Source: a virus | DNA length: 35,498 nucleotides | Virus record (IMG/VR): IMGVR_UViG_3300030419_000230 | Location: 3,658 to 39,155 of that record | Strand: one strand, 5' to 3' | Shown here: positions 30,894 to 35,498 of the stretch, piece by piece | How the letters are laid out: every line of letters starts with the position of its first letter | How positions within the stretch are numbered: the stretch's first letter is position 1 | Notes under the pieces: model-generated | Told to the model about the DNA's origin: nothing | Databases searched by the model: none | What the model saw: the letters and a program-made list of their open reading frames with translations, nothing else | Position numbers and translations under genes: made by a program

Positions 30894-33224
30894 TTATTCA
30901 CCTTTCTTTTGATGTTCTTGCCATAATGGATGTTGACATATTGCATCCATATCTTTTTTAAGACTTAGTATGTCTCTATTTACTATCTCAGATAATTCTT
31001 TTACTGCCTCTATCAATACAGCAGTAAGTCTTCCGTAGTCCACTGATTTAGTTCCCTGTTCGTCATCTGCTGTTAAAACAACTTGAGGATATAACTTCTC
31101 AACTTCTTGTGCGATAACACCGATTTGTTCACCACCCTCTACATTGTCGTTTCTTGTGTAGGAAACACCTCTCATTTGTAATACTTTTTCAAGACTACTT
31201 TTTAGTGTTTTAATGTCAGACTTTAATCTTTCATCTGAGAACGCAGTTACGTTGTTGTTAAATGTGGCCGCACCAGCAGCAGACATATCAAGAGTAAGTG
31301 CAGTTACCTGAGAACCCCCATCTTCTCCTCTAAATATCATGTCTTTGTCATCCACTATTGATTTAATTATAAAATCTGAAGAAGAATTTGAGAATCTTCC
31401 AATAATCGTTCCATCATCCTTAAAGGTAACATCACCACCATTAGCATCTAAATGGATATCTCCTTCAACATCTATTGTTAAATCACCAGAGGATAAGTCA
31501 ATTTCTGTTCCATCTATGGTTATGTTGTCTACTGTTATACCACCATCAACATCAAGAACACCAGCAGAAGATAATGTCATTTTTGCAGCTGCAGCTTCTG
31601 AAGCAGCAGTATGAAATTCTAATCTTGTTGCGTTTGCACTTGAACTAAAGTCACCCTCTGAAACTGCTTGAATTGCAGCTGCAACTAATATCGCATCTGT
31701 TCCTGTACTTTCATCTGGTGCCTGAAATCTTATTGCACCCATGACATCATTTGCGGCCATGTCTGTTTCACCAGTTTGGAGAGTTAAGATGATGGGTTTA
31801 TCATCAGCAGTTGCAGTATGTTTTATGTTAAGACCTGTATCTGCAACGTGTGTTACTGTTATCTCTGAATCTGCACCAAACTTTAATACTGCACTATCTG
31901 ATAATAAAAGTAGATCATCACCGACAACAGCGTCTTTTGCAACAGACAATCCCCCATCAGTTTGTAGTGAACCATCAGTTGTACTTGTTGCATCAGTAGT
32001 GTCATCTGTTTTTAGAACACCACCGAAAGTACCAGTTCCAGAAGCTTCTAAATTTCCAACTACATCAATTAATGTAGCAGTTAATTCTATTTCGTCTGTA
32101 GCAGCAATATCTAATACTGTTCCACTTACACCTTGTATAAATTGAGTAGCGTCATTAAAACATAATTTATTTGTAGAGTTTAAAGTTAATCCTGTACCAT
32201 CTGTATGAGTTAGTGTTGTATCTGAGTCTGCACCAAATTTTAACACTGCACTGTCTGATAATAGTAGGACATCATTACCCAACACAGCATCCTTTGCAAC
32301 TGATAAACCACCATCAGTTTGTAATGACCCATCAGTTGTGCTTGTTGCATCAGTAGTGTCATCTGTGATTATTTTACCAGACACAGTAAGTAGTCCAGCA
32401 GAACTTAATGACATTTTTTCTGCAGCCGCTTCACTGGATGCAGTTTTAAAACTTAACTTAGTTGCATTTGAACTAGAACTAAAATCACCCTCTGATATCG
32501 CTTCGATACCAGCAGCAACCAATATTGCGTCTGTTCCTGTTCCTTCATCTGGTGCTTGAAAGTCAATCACACCTAACTTATCGTTAGCAGCGATATCTGT
32601 TTCACCAGTTTGTAATGTTAGTAAGAAAGGATTATCATCTCCAGTTGCAGTCGATTTTAGTACCAAACCATCATCTGCATCATGTGTCACTGTGACATCA
32701 CTATCTGCACCAAATGACAATACTGAACTATCAGATAGAAGTCTTAAATCATCACCTATTGATACATCTTTTGCAACACCTAAACCACCAGTTATTACCA
32801 CTGCACCATTTGTTGCAGACGAACTTTCTGTAGTCGCAGAAAATGTAACAACACCAGCAGAAGATATTGCAATTGCATCAGTATCGGATGCAGAACCTAT
32901 AGTTCCATCATCAGCGACTGTTAAAGATGATGAACCAGATAAAAGTACAGTTCCAGTTGCGTTTGGTAGTGTTATTGTTCTGTCAGCAGTAGGATCTGTA
33001 ACTGTTAAGGTTGTTTCATAAGCATCATCTGTTGCACCTTCGAAAACGATTGTTCCGTCCTCTAAAATATTCAATGCAGATGTTCCTAGTGTTGTTGCAC
33101 TAACTGAACTGAATGTGAGAGTTCCAGACTCCAACCCATTAACATCTGTTTGTAGGTTGTTATATTGTTGTCTAAAATTCTCAAGTGTGTTACTTGTTGC
33201 GATTTGGGTTGCTGATATTGCCAT
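30894..33224 (-). CDS. Tail fibre with Peptidase_S74 intramolecular chaperone, 776 aa
   Basis: Long trimeric-type fibre. Repeated beta units occupy residues ~50-640 (for example LLLSDSAVLKFGADS three times and LTLQTGETDxAAND twice), with a 119-aa duplication visible at DNA level. The C-terminal domain begins near residue 663 at NNVTAFSDERLKSDIKTLK: SDERLK is the classic S74 autocleavage site, then GEQIGVIAQEVEKLYPQVV and VDYGRLTAVLIEAVKEL. The chaperone folds the fibre and then cuts itself off. The start at 33224 has an AAAGAG ribosome site. Host recognition or long tail fibre role. Confidence 0.85.
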   Translation of the reverse strand: MAISATQIATSNTLENFRQQYNNLQTDVNGLESGTLTFSSVSATTLGTSALNILEDGTIVFEGATDDAYETTLTVTDPTADRTITLPNATGTVLLSGSSSLTVADDGTIGSASDTDAIAISSAGVVTFSATTESSSATNGAVVITGGLGVAKDVSIGDDLRLLSDSSVLSFGADSDVTVTHDADDGLVLKSTATGDDNPFLLTLQTGETDIAANDKLGVIDFQAPDEGTGTDAILVAAGIEAISEGDFSSSSNATKLSFKTASSEAAAEKMSLSSAGLLTVSGKIITDDTTDATSTTDGSLQTDGGLSVAKDAVLGNDVLLLSDSAVLKFGADSDTTLTHTDGTGLTLNSTNKLCFNDATQFIQGVSGTVLDIAATDEIELTATLIDVVGNLEASGTGTFGGVLKTDDTTDATSTTDGSLQTDGGLSVAKDAVVGDDLLLLSDSAVLKFGADSEITVTHVADTGLNIKHTATADDKPIILTLQTGETDMAANDVMGAIRFQAPDESTGTDAILVAAAIQAVSEGDFSSSANATRLEFHTAASEAAAAKMTLSSAGVLDVDGGITVDNITIDGTEIDLSSGDLTIDVEGDIHLDANGGDVTFKDDGTIIGRFSNSSSDFIIKSIVDDKDMIFRGEDGGSQVTALTLDMSAAGAATFNNNVTAFSDERLKSDIKTLKSSLEKVLQMRGVSYTRNDNVEGGEQIGVIAQEVEKLYPQVVLTADDEQGTKSVDYGRLTAVLIEAVKELSEIVNRDILSLKKDMDAICQHPLWQEHQKKGE
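31864..32008 (-). repeat. Fibre internal duplication, copy B
   Basis: About 145 nt that match 32221-32365 with scattered substitutions (many of them synonymous), at a 357-nt offset, exactly 119 codons. Encodes the unit with DATSTTDGSLQTDGGLSVAK. Confidence 0.8.
32221..32365 (-). repeat. Fibre internal duplication, copy A
   Basis: Partner of 31864-32008; codes the same DATSTTDGSLQTDGGLSVAK unit and the following VLKFGADS strand. Confidence 0.8.
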
Positions 33225-33225
33225 A

Positions 33226-33456
33226 TTAGTCTCTTTCCAATAATGTTTTTAACATACTCTTAATTTCATGCATCTCACATTTTAAATTATTTATCTCTCT
33301 TGATGCACCTCTTATCTCATCTCGTTGTCTTTGTGCTTCCTCTGCTCTTCTTTTTGCGATAAGATATGCATTTTTATCCTTATTTATAATTGCATGAGTA
33401 TTTAAATCTCTTACTAAGTTAGCGTGTCCTTGTACTTTTATATACTCACTCATCAT
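33226..33456 (-). CDS. Small coiled-coil protein, 76 aa
   Basis: Basic N-terminus MMSEYIKVQGHANLVRDLNT, then a long charged helix KNAYLIAKRRAEEAQRQRDE and a C-terminal helix NNLKCEMHEIKSMLKTLLER, a coiled-coil pattern. Its ATGATG start overlaps the stop of the large upstream structural gene (TGA in ATGA). Similar small proteins sit next to fibre genes in T4-like marine phages; I do not know a function. It could chaperone or bridge the fibre. Confidence 0.65.
   Translation of the reverse strand: MMSEYIKVQGHANLVRDLNTHAIINKDKNAYLIAKRRAEEAQRQRDEIRGASREINNLKCEMHEIKSMLKTLLERD
33381..33388 (-). promoter_or_regulatory. Possible late promoter before the tail fibre gene
   Basis: Exact TATAAATA on the minus strand, but inside the 76-aa coding frame and 157 nt upstream of the fibre start. 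It may boost fibre transcription, or may be coding coincidence in an AT-rich region. Confidence 0.35.
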
Positions 33457-35498
33457 GTCGCCAATGCTAATACTCTCAAATCTTTGATGAGTGGTGGGTT
33501 AGCTGCATCTGTGCTTTGCATCACTATCTTGATTTGAAATTGTGAAAATTCTGGTAATGGTTCTCCGATACCATCATCAGTAACACCAGCGGTAAACGAA
33601 TACTCTTGGAAGTCAGAGTCAGAAAGTGAATTTCTTACTGTAGAGTCCGTAGTTCCTGTGGTGTTAAAGAATGTAAATGCTTTCTCATCAAAATCTATAG
33701 ATTCATCTGAACCTAGAGTTTTATGTAAAACTTTTATCTCTGCATTGTTCTTCTTTGCAGCTGCAAAGAATACTCTAATTGATGTTGCTGGATTTTCAAG
33801 TGCTATACCTTTTGTCATATATATTGCAACATTGTTGTCACCATCTGGTTCAGTTGATGCGTTAAAATCTGTGGTTGGATATATGTCTGAAGAACTATCA
33901 ATATTATTAATTCTATTTGCAACTAAATTAACAGATGCTCTATCTAAGTCAATGATAGGTGATATGTTTGAGTTTGAGGTTGATAATGTCAAATCTATGA
34001 ACATAGATTTTGCACCAGACAATTCATTTGTTTCATTAATTTGTGATGCAACCATTCTACTTGTTTCGAATACAAAGTTTTCACCAAGTGGGAATCCTTT
34101 TGCATTTGTAGATGTAGTAGTTGAGAAAGATGTTTCAGAACCACTAGGGCTTGTTGCAGACGTTGTTCTAACTTTTGCATCAATAGTTGTATCGTCTAAC
34201 TCAAGAGTCGATATTGCAGTTTGCATAAGTTCAAATCTGTAATTTGCACTTGCATAAACAGCTGTTCCACCAACCTCTACATCTCCAGATGTACCAGATA
34301 CAGATGGTGTAGATGATATAGAAACTGTATATGAGTCTATACCTATGTCTGCAATTGCAGTGTGTGTTTTGTTTATCTCAGTTAAAGGAACTGAATTTAT
34401 CATATACAACTCTATTGTATCACCAACTGCGTGTGCAGCTGCATCTGAAGAGCCAACACCTCTAGTCAAACTAGAAATTGTAGTTCCAGATATAGTTCCA
34501 GAGATTATCTCATTTGATATCTTAACGTGTACAGTTCCAGAACTTGGAAAGTTTGTTGCAGAGGTAAGTATCAAACTGGTTGATGTTGTTGTTAACGCAT
34601 TTGTAGCAAGTGTCGTTGATATATCAGATGTTACACCAGTGATAACAACATTGTTACTGGTACTATACATACCATGATTTCTGTGATTTACTTTTACCTT
34701 TGTGGTTGAGTTAGAAATTGTTATTGGATTTGCAAGAAGTCTTTCTGCATAAACAGGAGTAGAAGAACCCTCTTCAATTGTTCTTGATTCTAAGATATTA
34801 TCGTTAGTTAATGAAACTGTTGATGAAGTTACATCAAACACAGCCTTATTCATTGTAAACTTCATATCTTGTGATTGTACTGCATCCCAAGTTCTATTGT
34901 TCTGAGATTTAAATAAAGTTCCTAGATGTGGTTGTGCAGATATAACTCTCTTTGTTCCACTTACATCTGTTTCTCCCATTTGAGAAATCCAAACTTTATA
35001 ATCTAAACTATTTGACATAACTACAAAACAATACTCTTGACCCTCTTGCACATAAATTGGTGAGTCAAATGTAAAGGTTGTTGATGATGATGCTGTATTC
35101 GCATCTACGTTTATATCAGATGGTTCTAAGACCTTTCTTCCAAAAGGTAATAACTTCGTGCCTGGATATCCATTAACAACATTTCTAACTTCAACCCAAA
35201 CAGGTAATGTATTATCTTTAGATGCAAAGAATAAATCTACACTTGTTACAAAACAACCACCAAATTCTTGAACTAGAAATGTTTGTGCAAGTGGGTCTGA
35301 GGGACAGTACCCAAAAGTTCTGTTAGGGTCATATGATGTATCTCTAGTTGTGGTATTGATATCGGCAGTTGTGTAAGCAATACCTGTTGCAGCATTTACT
35401 AAGTTATCCTCAACATCTTTTGCTGAAACTTTATCTCTTCCTCTATCCTCATAGATACTTACTCTAGTACCCTTTACAGATGTATCAAAAATACTTGT
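33453..35498 (-). CDS. Large virion structural protein, N-terminus beyond the window
   Basis: The frame is open from the window end to the TGA at 33453, giving at least 681 residues. The visible part contains SYDPNRTFGYCPSDPLAQTF, FGGCFVTSVDLFFASKDNTL, PVWVEVRNVVNGYPGTKLLP, YVQEGQEYCFVVMSNSLDY and VWISQMGETDVSGTKRVIS, a block I recall from big structural proteins of T4-like cyanophages (tail/baseplate, DUF4815-like), followed by a long beta-rich Ser/Thr region. A GTG at 35051 is not the true start because the frame and the conserved block continue upstream. Baseplate or tail fibre network role inferred. Confidence 0.75.
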   Translation of the reverse strand, partial: TSIFDTSVKGTRVSIYEDRGRDKVSAKDVEDNLVNAATGIAYTTADINTTTRDTSYDPNRTFGYCPSDPLAQTFLVQEFGGCFVTSVDLFFASKDNTLPVWVEVRNVVNGYPGTKLLPFGRKVLEPSDINVDANTASSSTTFTFDSPIYVQEGQEYCFVVMSNSLDYKVWISQMGETDVSGTKRVISAQPHLGTLFKSQNNRTWDAVQSQDMKFTMNKAVFDVTSSTVSLTNDNILESRTIEEGSSTPVYAERLLANPITISNSTTKVKVNHRNHGMYSTSNNVVITGVTSDISTTLATNALTTTSTSLILTSATNFPSSGTVHVKISNEIISGTISGTTISSLTRGVGSSDAAAHAVGDTIELYMINSVPLTEINKTHTAIADIGIDSYTVSISSTPSVSGTSGDVEVGGTAVYASANYRFELMQTAISTLELDDTTIDAKVRTTSATSPSGSETSFSTTTSTNAKGFPLGENFVFETSRMVASQINETNELSGAKSMFIDLTLSTSNSNISPIIDLDRASVNLVANRINNIDSSSDIYPTTDFNASTEPDGDNNVAIYMTKGIALENPATSIRVFFAAAKKNNAEIKVLHKTLGSDESIDFDEKAFTFFNTTGTTDSTVRNSLSDSDFQEYSFTAGVTDDGIGEPLPEFSQFQIKIVMQSTDAANPPLIKDLRVLALAT

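Noticed and set aside
33658-34242. Long plus-strand open frame (194 codons) opposite the large structural gene
   Set aside because: No promoter or ribosome site, and the minus strand carries a clear conserved protein; shadow of codon bias.
1-35498. tRNA genes, CRISPR arrays, integrase or att sites, IS elements
   Set aside because: None seen by reading both strands: no cloverleaf-like genes noticed, no regularly spaced repeats, no recombinase or transposase frames. A tRNAscan run would be needed to exclude tRNAs fully.
1-35498. Photosynthesis or phosphate-stress auxiliary genes that would mark a cyanophage
   Set aside because: No psbA, psbD, hli, pho or tal-like proteins appear in this window, so the host cannot be fixed from them.

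Overview
This window is a segment of a T4-like marine myovirus genome, close in layout to cyanophages and pelagimyophages. The evidence is a near-complete T4 head-neck-tail block (gp13, gp14, gp15, gp16, gp17, gp18, gp19, gp20, gp67, gp21, gp22, gp23), followed by the T4 recombination and late-transcription block (uvsY, uvsW, gp55, gp47, gp46). Low GC, many Fe(II)/2-oxoglutarate oxygenases and marine-type structural genes suggest a low-GC marine host such as SAR11 or a picocyanobacterium. No photosynthesis gene or other host-diagnostic marker is present, so the host stays undecided.

Nearly everything is on the minus strand, so transcription runs from high to low coordinates. (1) 35498-29350: tail fibre and tail-associated module: a large structural protein cut by the window edge, a coiled-coil protein, a 776-aa fibre with a Peptidase_S74 chaperone tail, a glycine-rich adhesin and a conserved 152-aa protein. 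(2) 29305-21069: two fibre-like structural proteins, neck gp13 and gp14, gp15, the terminase pair gp16/gp17, and a tandem pair of prolyl-hydroxylase-like oxygenases wedged between gp16 and gp17. (3) 20084-21068: a two-gene plus-strand cassette (degenerate HNH/zinc protein and an oxygenase) inserted between gp17 and gp18. (4) 19979-11303: sheath, tube, portal, prohead core, protease, scaffold and major capsid, ending in a strong terminator and a 25-codon gene before a second terminator. (5) 11266-5076: a tail-tube-fold protein, a membrane-anchored small protein, GMP reductase (guaC), uvsY, two oxygenases, uvsW, a third oxygenase and an Sm-like protein. (6) 5075-4948: the main non-coding gap, with two divergent sigma70-type promoters. 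(7) 4947-1: gp55, gp47, oxygenase, 76-aa protein, oxygenase, two small membrane proteins and gp46 (cut by the edge), all in overlapping ATGA-type junctions.

The parts fit a working phage programme. gp55 is the sigma factor for T4-type late promoters, and exact TATAAATA boxes lie just upstream of gp23, gp22, gp18 and the 501-aa structural gene. gp46/gp47, UvsY and UvsW are the recombination-dependent replication set. gp67/gp22/gp21/gp20/gp23 build and mature the prohead; gp16/gp17 package DNA; gp13/gp14/gp15/gp18/gp19 form neck and tail.

Two things go beyond an ordinary T4-like map. First, a short Asp/Gly-rich peptide module (LLDGTDS...GDkilLEDgt) recurs in at least five unrelated structural proteins (gp18, gp14, and the 501-, 249- and 150-aa proteins). 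Second, eight separate Fe(II)/2OG oxygenase genes of at least three types sit one or two at a time at junctions between core genes.
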